Positions 1 to 12,800 of a DNA stretch of 64,000 bases are shown here, piece after piece. The position numbers and the translations under genes were made by a program. Position 1 is the stretch's first letter, and each line of letters opens with the position of its first letter. The notes under the pieces are model-generated. The model saw nothing but the letters and a program-made list of their open reading frames with translations. It was not told where the DNA came from and searched no databases. The stretch comes from Onchocerca volvulus (lineage: Eukaryota; Nematoda; Chromadorea; Rhabditida; Onchocercidae): the NCBI GenBank assembly GCA_000499405.2, contig HG738138.1:12587208-12651207 (forward strand), given 5' to 3'.

Positions 1-406
1 TTGTTGAGCAATTCATAATTAAATAGTTTGTTATTTTCCAAGAGAAACGAAATGATTTTATATAAAATTTGTACAGTATGATGGAATCAGAAGACATCTT
101 TTAGATGCTTTAGTTATAAAGTAATATAAAGATAGAAATTGAAGTCAAACAATGAATCATTCTAAATGAGTGAATTCAACAGCTATCATTCTCGGAAATT
201 ATTTGATGTTTCCGGTACAAAAAAGTTGCGGTACTATCAAAAAAAAAAATTCATGGCATTTTGTAAATCGACGTTTTGACAGATTGAATTCTCTCAATTT
301 TTTAATAAGAAATGAGATAGATTGGCAAGGATAAACTATTATCCATATGATTTCAAATTTTAGGTATAAATTAACAAGCAAATTGTTGAGTATTAAAAAA
401 ACTAAC
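1..406. other. left edge, intron of the fringe-like gene
   Basis: This AT-rich stretch lies downstream of the last visible fringe exon on the minus strand. I looked for the next exon, which should encode the conserved fringe His-Ser-His-Leu-Glu region, and found no convincing match. The 3' end of the gene is therefore probably outside the window. A 60-codon open frame at 199-381 (minus) does not resemble fringe and looks like a chance ORF. Confidence 0.5.
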
Positions 407-3400
407 CAATAAGATAACCCAAGCTAACATCATCAGGTAGTCGGAGAAATTCACCAAGCTCTTCAAAACCACCATTACGAACATATGAACTCATTTTTGC
501 AAGTAATGATTTCGAGAGGCAGAAACCAGCTCCGCCGGTTGCAAACCAGAATGTTGCCTGCAATAATTTATTTTGGCCTAAATTTCACCAATCGAATTTT
601 CAGAAATAAGTCACTTAATTAAAAAGCTGGAAAAAGGAAAAGAAAAGAAAAAGCTGAAAAAGAATATATATCGGAAATTTAATTGAGTCAGTAAAATCAG
701 AAACTTGAAATTGCATAAGTTATTTCTGAACTTTTTTTTCTTTCATATTTCGCTCAACGATAACATTTTCTTTTAAATTGAATTTCGAATTTCTTATAGA
801 AACTAGTAAATAGTAGCATTAATGTAATTAGTTTTATAATAAAATTAAATTATCCAAGATATAAACGTATGTTGAAAATTTCTTTCAGTAAACTTTATAT
901 AAGAGACAAACTAAGAAAAAAAAAAGCCACTTTAATTAAAAATTAATCTACTTTATAATTACAACTAAACTGATTTTATGGAATATACAGAAACGGTTTT
1001 CCGTAGTAAAACAAAAAAAAAAAAAAAAAAGATAATACTAATGATAATGATAAATCTAGAGGAAAAAAAAAAAGAAAAAAAATAACCCCAAATTCATAAC
1101 TGATTGGATTTTAAAAAATGCATACTTTTTCAGGAACTGAATCTACTCCAACTGGTCCTATTGTTGATGGCCTACCCAGATACCAATCACGTTTCGGATC
1201 AAGCTTTTTCAATACGCGTAGCAATTCCGCAACGTTTACATAATTGTCATCGTCAAAATGACAAGCCCATATAAAAAAATAATCACATATTTCAACATCC
1301 CAAATTTACGATATGAAAAAGATTAAAAATAATCACATGAAGTTTTAAAATTCCCAAAATTTCTCAAAAAGCCAAAGACAACAAAGACAGAAAACTAAAG
1401 ACAATGACGATTCAGTGATATCAATGATTTTCAAAAGGATTTTCAGCTGATATAAGGGCCTGTTTAGCTTATATTCATGTGCTGATCTTTTTTTCGAATT
1501 AATTTATCATTTGCTCCATCTCAAGACAAGAATTTAAAATACAAAAAAAAAAAAAGAAATCCCGCTGATTGAAATATGGCATATTCGTGTTGTAATGAAA
1601 TGAAATAAGACTTCCAAAATCTCAAAAAATTTTGTAATTTCTTATTGATCCCGAAATCGAAATCGATGATCAAGTGATAATTAATAAAAAAATTTTCCAT
1701 TTAAATTCAACCTTATAATAGCCTTTTAGTTTTGTCATTTCAAGTGCAAATAAAAACAACCGTAAAATTCACATTTCTGTTTGAACTAGCCAAAGTAAGT
1801 CGGAATTAATGCTGATAAAAGACGACTTTTGCCATACAGTAGTAATATATATGATAGTGATTGCAAGACGTTAAAGGTCAAAATTTATGGGACTTTTTAT
1901 GATGATAATGGTTCGAAGTGCGTAATCCCACACCTTTGCCTTCTTTCAACCGTAATAAACAACTTTTCCTCCATTCGTTAATGGAAAATAGTGATTTTGA
2001 TTGAAAGCTTGGCAAATAATACGATTTTTCCGGATATCTGTCGTTTGGAAATTGCGTCATAAACCTTCAGAAGCTATAAACCAAAAAGACATTTGCTATT
2101 TTCGTAATCTTTTCTCTCTAACTTTTTCTTATTTCCTTCCATTTTTTATTTGTAAATTTAACCAATCCATTTTTATTTCACTCAAAAAAATTGCATGTGT
2201 CGATTAGTGATAAGTTGACGAAAGTTTTTCAGGAAAATTTCTTTTTTTTTTTTTTTTCTGCAAAAAGGAACAAAACAGATATTCTTTTTTTAAGGAGAAA
2301 AATTTTTTCGTATCAAAATATATATATATATCAAAAATTTGATAGGAATATTTAATTTTTTTCTTTATATATATGTATATTTATTATTTAAATCAGTTGA
2401 ATCATTTTTCCTCTAATTATTATTATCTTGTCAGTTGATCTTGCTATCCCTTTTTTTTTTTTTTTCTAAATCCATCTATTAGTATTTTAACTTCTTTTAT
2501 TTTAAATTTGCAACTTTTTCTTCGCAAAATATTACATCAATTTTGTAATGATTAAAAAAAATGAAAGGAACAAAAAAGAGAGGAAAAAAAAGGAAATTTA
2601 AGAAAGAAAAAAATGCGGTAGGTCTGTCATTTGATAGGTTGAAGAAGGCGGCATCAGATTGAACATCAAAAAAAAAGAAAAAAAAAGAAGGGACCTGAAG
2701 TGAGAAGAAAGGATAAAAGAAGGGAAAATTGAAGGATGTGAGAAAGATAGATAAGTTTACGGTTAGAAGAAGTGAATCACATGAAAATAAATTACTATCA
2801 CTGCGACCGATCACACGGGGAGGTAGAAGACAAGCCGCTACGAGAGAATACTAATTATCATCCTATAATTACAGATGACTTTGTCATCGCAAAATATTTC
2901 TTCCTGTCAATATTCTAAACTTTCGTTTTACGTTTTTTTTTCTTTCTTTCCGATATCAATCATATCGAATAGTGGAAATTATTCCTCAAATTCTATAAAT
3001 TTAATATATCATTTGAAATTTTAACTGAATCCATGAATCCTATATGATCTCTCAGGATTCTTGGATCATGGAACTTCTGAAATTCGCCGGATTTATCAAG
3101 ATTATATCAATACTATATTATCGATCAAAACATTTTGAAACCGTTTTGTACAATGGTTAATTTGCAGTACTTTGCATTTTCTGGTAATCGGTAATGTTCA
3201 CTTCGAATATTGTCGAAGAAATTCTGAGGCCATTTGCAAACCATAACATTATTTGCGTTTGCAGCCACAAGATGTGACGGGTCACTGCTAATGTAACGAA
3301 CCGCTTCTTACATAACTCTAGCAAAATTTACTGCAGTGCACTAACCTTTGACCTTTCTGCAAATGTAATACAAAGAAGGACAAATTGTAATAAAAAAAAA

Positions 3401-4012
3401 TAATAATAGAAGGAATAAGTCTGTCACTATCATTATAAACTTAGATGTGTTGATGATATTTTTAAATTACAAAATTTCAGTTTAATAATTCATCGATTTT
3501 ATGAATTGCTGAATTACCATTTCTTCTTTCTACCAATTTATTTATTATTATTTTATCCTTCTAATATTCTCGCCTTTTAAAGCAGTTAGTATTAGTAATA
3601 AATGTTTTTATTAATCAATCATAGATGACTCAACTGAGATTTTTACGCATCCGTAACTTTATAGGTAAAAATTAATGAAAAATTCAAACCATAAAAAAAT
3701 TCAACCTTTTTTCCTTGCGTCGAATTTGTTATCAATTATATGTGTGAATCTAATTACATAAGTCTTAACAATCATAAAGCAAGTATATGTGCTTCAAAAT
3801 TTCATCTTAAACAAATTCAAGCAAAAAACAATTTACTTTTGAATCTGTTATAAATGAATTAACTTTTTTTTTTCAAGTCTTGAAAATAGCAATGACTTTT
3901 TGTTTTAAAAAAGATATATTATTAATTCTTTTTTTAAAGAAATATGAAATTTGTTTCCTAATTCTAACAAAAATAAGGTTGTTTATTTGAAGAGAAACAA
4001 TTCAAGATAAGT

Positions 4013-4047
<35 letters not shown>

Positions 4048-7000
4048 AGGGAGAGAAGAAAAGAAAAAAAGTATTAAAAAATAGATAGTATGGCCTTGAA
4101 TAAATCATTTCAAAAAGAATAAATTGATGGAAGAACGGTGATAGAAAAGGTATTGAATGGTTGGCACATCGAAATTCATCTTAAATACAATAATATTTAA
4201 AAAAAAGGAAAAAGAAAAGATGAAAACCTTGTTTTCTGCGACAGGAATAGTTCCAACTCGGCATTCATTTTGCAACAAAGACCTTCCCTGAAATAGGAAC
4301 TTAATTTTTTTTTTCAATATCAATTAATTCCTTTTTTTTTTGTCATTAATTCGATTTTTTTCCCCATCTTTCCATTAAAAAAAAAAGATAGATAAAGAGA
4401 AATAGCCGCTACATATGGTTATGATATATTAGTATCGATTACAAATTCGAATATAATTCAATTTATAATTTCAATCATTGAAGTTGACATGTTGTAATTT
4501 GATGACGAGTAAAACATATGTTTTTGAAACAAAAAGGGATTAAAAGAGAAAAAAGGAAAATTAAATTTGCATCAATTCCAATTTTTTTGAAATTATTCAA
4601 AATCGACATTTAAATTGAATCAGACAGTCGCTTAGAATTCAAAAAAAAAAAAAAAAATCAATCAAACATTACAAAGCAAAACTATTTTTCCAAACTATTT
4701 TAGTTTTGTAGGTTTTCTCGATAATTAAGTGGAAAATGATGATGATACTTTATAGTACTGCAATTAATTACTGATACTGACCATGTGAATTGGAAAAATT
4801 AATCCAGAACTGATTGCTCAAAAACTAACTTAAAAATTTGGAAAACTTCTATCTGAATTAATCGTTAGTATAAAAAAAAAACCTGGTATGTCCGTCGCTA
4901 CAATCACTCACAATTAGTTTTCCACCAGTTATTTCATTCAATTTTGCATCTGGTGTATCAGTAATAAAATAAATCTGAAATTCAGAATTGAGTTAATGAT
5001 TTGTAAATTATCTATTTTTTAAATCAAGAAGCTATTTGAAATTTGCGAAATGTTTGAATCATTGCTAATTTGAGTGATCATTATCATAGGCAATTATTGA
5101 CAGCACTGTTGCTATGATCGATAATATCATCATATTATCAAAATTTGTTGATATTTTCCAGTCTTTCTCAACGCTTTTCAATGATGCGATTGCATGTCAC
5201 ATAGAGAAATGAAAAGATTTCCTAAAAAAAAAAAGAAAAAAAAAACTAAAACTTCATATACATTTCAACAAAGTCATTTATCTACTGAATTCATTGTGGT
5301 TTCATTTCATACAATTAAATTTGCTGAATTGCAATATTCTAAGATATTGATCCAGCTTACATCCAATCGGTCATCAGTTTATTTATTTAATCATTTTAAT
5401 AATGAATTTGAGAGATGATAAACTTCATTATCACATTTTGACATACTATGGGAAAAAAGAAACGGAAAAGGTGTAAAAGTTTCCAACCGTAACGATGGGG
5501 ATTGTTTTATAACCAATACTACAGTTAGAAATAATAAAAATTCGCCAAAAAAGAATATTTTTCACATCTTTTATTTAATTACAGTTTTTTAGTGCAAAAA
5601 TTCTCGACTTTGACTTAAAATTTTCTGTTTAAAAAAATAAAACTGACCCGAAATACTTGAATTTTTCAGTGAAAAAAAAAAAAAAAAAGGATATGGCAGA
5701 AAAAATCATGGCAGTAAAACGCTATAAAAACTTTAAGGATTTTTTAAAATTTAAAAAGATAAGTGGCATAATATATATAGGATAAGCTGATACACGAAAT
5801 AAACAGACAAGATCTGAACAGCATTTATTGATAAATCTGATTCATACTATGAATCTTTCGTTTTCGATGTTTCTCACTTTTTTCTTCTATCTTTTTTTTT
5901 TTTAGCTTTCCATTTTTTTTCTTTTTTTTTTTTATTATACCTTTAACATTTGAAAAGTGAACATTTTTGTGGTTTCTTTATTTTTTTATTCTTTTTCCCG
6001 TACTTAAAAAGCATAGTGAATGTCAGGATAATCGATGATTCAATCTTGCGAATGGTATATATATACATTATATATAAATATCACCACAATGCATCAGTTA
6101 TCTCAGTAGAAATAATTAATGCAAATTAGTAATTCAAAAGAATCTCTAATTATGAAGAGATTCCAACATTCCTACTTCGAGATGTTTGAAGAATCATTGC
6201 ATTTGTTCCAACAGTGAAAGAAGAAATCATTTATAATTTTGTTTCATTTCAATACTTTATCAATATAAAGTGTATCTTTCTTTCTTAATTAAGTAAGTAA
6301 ATGAGAAGATTAAGGTGAATATTATCTGGAACGTTCATTTAAATTTTAAAATTTCAACAAATCACAAAAAGAATGAAAAATAAAAACTCGTTCTTCTCAT
6401 ACCATATATTCCTATTCATTCTTGAATAATTAAATTTGCAAACGAAATGTGTGAAAATAAAACTGACAATTAATAATCAAATTATTTGCTTACATTAACA
6501 AATTATTATCTGTCAACCATATGGTTTATTGAAATACTTTACTGCGACTGATAGGATTTCCATTTGTTTAATGATAAATATCTCGCAATAATGTATCCTT
6601 TTAATATGATGAAATATAAAATGAGATTTGATAATCACATTATTCTTTATCAGAAGTAATTCATAAATCAGCAACAATATCGTATTAATCAATAATATTT
6701 AACTTAATTAAATTTAATTAAGAAGAAAAAAAAAACGAACATTATTAGGTGCTAATTGAAACCACGTGTCAATTATGTCACATATTCGACTTTCATGAAA
6801 TTTTAATGTAGTTTTTACAGCAATCACTAAACCATCCAAGTCACTAGTTGTTGGTACAGATTCGATGTGGTTACTGTAATGGCCAAATCCCTGAAGATAT
6901 GTGAAATGAAACATTAAATCTAGAAGAAAAATTCCTAAAAAAAAAGTTAATAGCTAGATTTTGAGAAGTTTCATTGTTTATCAGTATAAAATTCTTTTGT

Positions 7001-7223
7001 TATCATCAATATTTAAATTGAAATTTTTAAATTGCAAAAAATATCCTACCAACATATTAAATCATTTCAAAGAAAAAAAAAAAGAAAAATCACAGTAAAT
7101 AATTCAATCATTATTTCTCTTATCAATTAATAGTTTATATCTTACTTTATCAATGAATGAATATATCAATATGATAGCTAACAGTGCCATAGTAAGATAA
7201 GCTGTTTGTCTAGTTGTCCGCAT
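407..7223 (-). CDS. fringe-like beta-1,3-N-acetylglucosaminyltransferase (3' end missing)
   Basis: Six exons, 5' to 3': 7223-7146, 6890-6741, 4974-4883, 4287-4228, 1270-1126, 557-407; the gene continues past the left edge. Residues 1-26 have the form of a short cytoplasmic tail plus a hydrophobic signal-anchor, as expected for a type II Golgi enzyme. The rest follows fringe in order: VAVKTT-like motif (here VIAVKTTLKFH), YFITDTPD, SDCSDGHT, the metal-binding triplet Asp133-Asp134-Asp135 in FDDDNYV, YLGRPS, FWFATGGAGFCLS and RLPDD. Fringe enzymes add GlcNAc to O-fucose on EGF repeats of Notch-type proteins in the Golgi. That substrate is family knowledge, not shown here. The start at 7223 is the only ATG that leads into the anchor in phase. 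Oddity: the exon at 1270-1126 has no AG acceptor (the minus strand reads TTTTTTTAT just before it). The C-terminal domain is not visible, so the exact family member is uncertain; other GT31 enzymes are less similar. Confidence 0.85.
4015..4043. repeat. (GA)n microsatellite
   Basis: An uninterrupted run of about 14 GA units lies in a fringe intron, followed by further purine-rich sequence. Confidence 0.95.
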
Positions 7224-7374
7224 ACATTAAACATTTGGAAACAAAGGGGATTGCTTGATGTCCTACCACACCGGCACCGGATTTCTTCAAATCTTCTGCC
7301 GTCCCGTATTGTTGCTGCTTATTTATATCGCCTGGTGCCTGTTGAAAAGATTGTCGAAAAGTGTCGATGATCAT
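7210..7374 (-). CDS. possible 54-codon upstream ORF overlapping the fringe start
   Basis: Just upstream of the fringe ATG (7223) the minus strand stays open from about 7449 and has its first ATG at 7374. It ends with TAG at 7212-7210, inside fringe exon 1 and in a different frame. The 54-residue product is hydrophilic and mixed in composition (it contains QQAPGDINKQQQYGTAEDL), unlike the low-complexity chance ORFs around it, and the patch is clearly richer in G+C than the flanks. I do not recognise it. It could be a regulatory upstream ORF in the fringe 5' UTR, an unrelated small exon, or simply a GC-rich promoter patch. A plus-strand frame (7258-7449) covers the same bases and looks less protein-like. 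Confidence 0.3.
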   Translation of the reverse strand: MIIDTFRQSFQQAPGDINKQQQYGTAEDLKKSGAGVVGHQAIPFVSKCLMYADN

Positions 7375-9893
7375 CGTTCGACCGATCGTTGCAAGAATGG
7401 ACCACGGACCACGCCTCTTGTCAGCGCCATCAATATGGCCGTCAGTTGATAGTTATTCGAATTGACCGCTGATAACATCAATTGTCGGATTTACAGGACT
7501 GAGATTAGCTTAAGCAGTCAATGATAAGCGATCAGAATGATAAGTATGAGATGATTTTGATTGCCTGATAATGACAAATTGCTATTTTATTGATGGCGAT
7601 TAATGTAATTATGTTCTATTATTTATAAATATTGTGGCATATTTCTTATTCATAACATTAATATTGATAATAGTAGTGATAGTATTGTTTAATCTCTTAG
7701 GCAAGTAATGATAAAAATGTCTACTACTTTGATATTAACTGTTTCTAACAAAATGAATGATGATTTTTTGACTGTATCAATGATTGTAGTATTGCTACTA
7801 TTCCTAACTACAATGATCAAGATGATTGTTTAAATAATCTTTATAATTTGTTGTACTCATTTAATGCTAAGATAAAAAGTATAACTTTTTAGAGAGTCGA
7901 AATATGAACAAAATTAAATCATGAAAATTATCTTATTAATTTTAAAAATTGGTTCCAAAATGAAATATGATTCCATAACCTTCAGAAATATCTTATAAGT
8001 TAAATAGACATTTCTGGATTATGGATAGGAATAATACTCGTAATTGCTTTTTAACTATTTATTAATCAAATTAAGATGTAAGATTTTAGCTGCTAAAATA
8101 TCGATTCTCGGTTTATATCTGATTGGCCATACAATTTCGTTTTTTTCTGTTTTATAATAACTCTGGTTGATCTATTTAATCTACTCAGAAGAGTAGCTAG
8201 TTATTCTTCTAAATAAATTGTAGTTGAAGGATTATGTTTTTCACTATCGAAACTCAAACATTAAATTATATTGATGAAGTAAAAAGAGATGCATCTATGA
8301 TGACGGTGGTAATTATGATAATATTGATTTTGATGAGAAAGGTAATAATAGAACGATAATAATATGATTTAATTGCGATATAGCAATAATGATGATAACA
8401 ATATTAATAATGATAAATGTTAATGATGAATATTGATAAAATCTTCCCAAACTTATGAAAATAAAGCATTTTTTTAAACCAATGCATCATTTTAAACCGC
8501 TCACATAAAAATCTTTTGCTTACAATACAAGCTGAAAAATATGTGAATGCAGCATATAAAGCCTTACAAATCGAAATTGTGATTAACAATCAAATTAAAC
8601 TTTGAAACTTTTAAAGAAGTTCAAAATTTGTAATATAAATTGAACTAGTCAAAATGTGCTGAAATTTTGCAAAAAACTTTTTCTTTTAATGTATTTAAGA
8701 TGACAAGCGACAATATTCCAACTTCATTTTCTACATTGTTTCTTATACTTATTCAATTTTCTGGAATGAAATTCATTGAGCATTCAAGTAAAATTTTCCA
8801 TGAGCTTAAAAAGTTTTATTCTTCATCCATTTCAAATCGATCGATAATAAGTTCAAATCTTTTTTTGCCCAATTATTGTCCGCTACTTTTTAAAGTCAAA
8901 TTTAAAATTTCGTAACTTAGATCACACTTAATTTTTATGGTACTGATAAATTTCATGTCAATTTATTAGATGATGACGATGTATTCTGAATTTATAAAAA
9001 AAAGTAGGTTCATGGTTAGTTCCTAAGATTAAGCATCGAGTAGTTCCGAAACATCAATTAAACTTTCAACCGGAAACGGTATGGGGGTTTTTTTTTATTG
9101 ATTGTATCAACATCTACTACCCCTTAAGTATTTTCTGATTCCGGCATTGCAGATGACCAAATAAAGATTCCATTAACACTGTGTCAACATCATAACGACG
9201 AGAAAATGAAAATAGTTGTAGTAGTCGTTTACTTGTGGGAAAAATATTACACTAATTCACCACGGAAGCGAACCAATTGAATGAACCAATGGGAAAAAAT
9301 GAATTTGTCGGAAAAAGAGAGGAAGAAGAATCTTCTGGAAAGCCAATCAGGTCAGGGAGGAAAAAGAGAGGGAAGTAGGGAAGAAAGAACGGTGCAAATA
9401 AATTTTATCTTTTCTTTTTTCTGTTTTATAAAATATCATTTGAATGGGTGTCGTTGAGATATTTCTTGAGTAACTTATAAGTAACTTAATTCTTTGCATG
9501 ATGCTCAAATTATGATGAGACTACAACTTTTCTTTCTAACTTTTTTCTTTTTCGATGAATACTTTAATGCTTGAATCTAATGGTTGTTTACACTAATATA
9601 GTACAATCAATCCCTCCTAGCAGAAGCATTTATCGGTATTTCTCGAACTTATGCAACTATCAATTTTCCTAAGGAAATTTAGATTTAATTCAATCTATAC
9701 ACTTGTTATTTGATTTGATGGCGAAGGCAATCAAACTAATGGAACGCCATCAAATGTTGTAAAAGTTGTAAATAAATGAAGTTTTATTCACAATAACTAA
9801 AAGCAAAAGAATTTTGAATGAAACCATCAACGGATACTCTATGACGAGAATGCGACCCGTTTCATTAATTAATATCAGCAAATTATCCATTTA
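7224..9893. other. intergenic between fringe and astacin genes
   Basis: Apart from the GC-richer patch at about 7250-7450, immediately upstream of fringe, this is AT-rich DNA. I see no exon with both splice signals and a protein-like frame. Short open frames at 8404-8589 and 8667-8915 lack recognisable content. Confidence 0.5.
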
Positions 9894-12800
9894 TTATTTT
9901 TTCGAGTCGAACGAATTTTCGTTTTTTCGAGAATCTTGCATGGATAACAGTGATTCTAGAAATTTCAAAAATGGATTCTCGCCATCAAGTGCTGAACACG
10001 TATCTCCCGATCGAAATAGACCAACACAGCAACCCTTAAAGTATTATTTTGGCTTCTTTTATATGCGTTAACTTATCTTTAATCTCACATAACCTCAATG
10101 CTTATTTCAGAATTCAATGACTGTTACACCTCTATTCTGTTCATGTTTTTCATCTCCAGCTTCTGATGTTTTTATGCATTGATTCGATCTTCAAGAAAGA
10201 CATGTAAGATTCGATCATAAGGAAATCCATTTTTATATTGTCATCCATCATGCAAATGAATTTTGATCTAATGATAAAGTTTAAACTTACCAATTGAATC
10301 ATAAAATTACCTTCCAAAGTATGTGAAACTCTCCATTATTAATGAGGAAATTAGTCCCATATGGACAAACGTTAAATGCGCACGCGCGTTTTTCCTCTGT
10401 TCTACACTCCGTGTCTGATGAACATTGACGTGTTCGAACACGTTTTCCACAACCGCCGCATTCTTGAGTGCATGGGGCAGTCCATTCTGTCCATCCACCA
10501 CATTTGCATACTGCAAACAATTTGAAAACCTTCAAAATAGAATGTGAAAAAAGTAAGAAAGGATTTCAAACAAACTTCAAAACATAAGAATTTCAAAATA
10601 TCTGAAGAATCATATTTCATCGAAAAATGAAAGAAAATTTGACCATAGCTCATCTTCAAGGAATTCAAAAGAAATAAATAATCAATAAATTCTTCGAAAT
10701 TGGTGAAATGAAAACTCGAAATTATTTCAAATCGAAACTTTCCTGTTTATTCTAGATAGAAAATTTCATAATAAATACACCTGATGAATAAATCCATTTT
10801 TAAAATATTGATTAATAGCTAATGAATTAATTATAATTGAACAAATGATATACCGATTTTTTCGCTTTCTACATTATGTTTTCATAAAATAATTCAGAAT
10901 TATTTCCGATGGATATCTAAATTTTTATTTTATTATAATATTGAATGTTATTATGTCTCAAATTCAAACGATAAAAAAATGCGATCCAATTACTTTAAAG
11001 GTATAAATTTGTGGAATGATATTTGCACTTTTTTTATTTATTCATTTATGTATAGCTCTCTAATAGAGCTTCATATTAAATCCAATCGACGAAAGGAAAT
11101 CAAAATTATCAATAAATAATTAAGTTATTTACTTACCATTTATTTTTTTTCGGTTGTCGACCGACGGTGATGGTGCGGTACGATCTTCAGTAACACTTTC
11201 AGTTACTACAGGTGTAGTATTATTAGTTACGGTGAGTGAGATCGTACCGGCCGTAGTCGTAGTAATAGTAGTAGTCGGAGCAGTAGTGATAGCAATTCTT
11301 GTGAAGGTGATATTGTTTTTCTTGGGTGGTGATACCATGGGAGCAGTAGTAGTTGTTATCGTAGGAGTGGTAATAGTTTCAACAGTTGGAATTGTTAATT
11401 TCGATATTTTTTCCGTAATTTTCGCCATTTCAGTTGGTAAAATTGCGTGCTACAAAGATCTCTCAACATGAAAAAATTGGAAATATGTCAAAATTTTAAA
11501 AAAAGAACGGAAAATTTTATCTTACAGCTATCTCATCGTCTATGTTTGACCAAACTTTAGCTTTAAAGCCAATTCCCGCATCACCAAAACCGCGAAATAT
11601 CACTACCATTTCGTTTGTCTCCGATTGAAATATATGACGTGGTGTTCGCGAACAACAAAATCTGAGAAATAGCACAAAACTGCTATATAATGTTGAGAGC
11701 AAAAATTTGCATAAATGAATTGCATGCTCAAAAAATGGCAAGCTTATACATATAATGGGAGATTCTTGCACATGCATCCTGCACAAGTAAGATAACACAG
11801 GAATGCGTATGGAAGATCAATATGCAAATTAAATAAAATAGGATTTTTGCGGAAGAATTTTTTAAAAAAGGTATCACCAATGTTGACTAATGTCTGTTTA
11901 AAATCTGAGATTCAAACAACATAAATCAGAAAGAGTTTCATTCTCTTGTAAAAGAAAAAGAATTTGAAATCTGACGATTGGAACTCATGAAAATAACATT
12001 CTTATAAAATTCCAAGCATTTTTTCTCAAATTTATAACTTTTTAATGCTAAATAATATATCCGATAAATTAAGAATTATTGAAATTGCTACTAACCGATA
12101 TCCAGTAATTCGAAAATCAGCTCCAGTTTTCACTTCTACATAAGATTTATCACATGTATCTTCACATTGTAATTGAAATTTTTCAATAAATTGCAAATTT
12201 ATGAATTCATCACGTGGAGCTTCAAGCAACCAAATACATTGGTCACCAGCTTTGAAAAAATTTGGATAATTTGGGCTCGAAATCGTAACAGGCATCTTCC
12301 TCGCCTAAAAAAAGTGACATCAAATGTACAGATGGAGACAATCGGATGTCATTAATTTAGAGAAAATTGAACCTGTGCGATTTCTTTTTTTATCAGAAGA
12401 ACAAGCGAAGATTTAATATAGTTGGCTTTTAGTTTTTTCACCAAGTTTTCAAAAAGGTTATAACAATGAACATTTGATTTTTCGATAAAATTCTTATGCT
12501 GGAACTTTTGGCTTCCATTTTTTAATTTTTACAGTTTCGCAAAATTCTATTTCGCTCTCTTCAAAAAATTTAATTATTTCGATTCCAAAAGAGATGTTTT
12601 GAAAATAAATTTATTGAAAACGTTAGGGAATCCACTGAGATATATTTTTGTAAAAGATAAATAAGTGTGTAACCAAATCATTTACTATTCGATTTAAATT
12701 AATCAAGATATAACTGAATAAATTCAACCCGAATCAGTACTGAATTATACTTATATGCTAAAATGAATCAATTTTTGGTAGATTTTACAAGTTATAAGTA

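Noticed and set aside
199..381. 60-codon minus ORF as a possible next fringe exon
   Set aside because: It lacks the fringe C-terminal motifs and gives no sensible continuation.
11154..11471. 105-codon Val-rich plus-strand ORF
   Set aside because: It is the antisense shadow of the Thr-rich astacin linker exon on the minus strand, which has in-phase splice sites.
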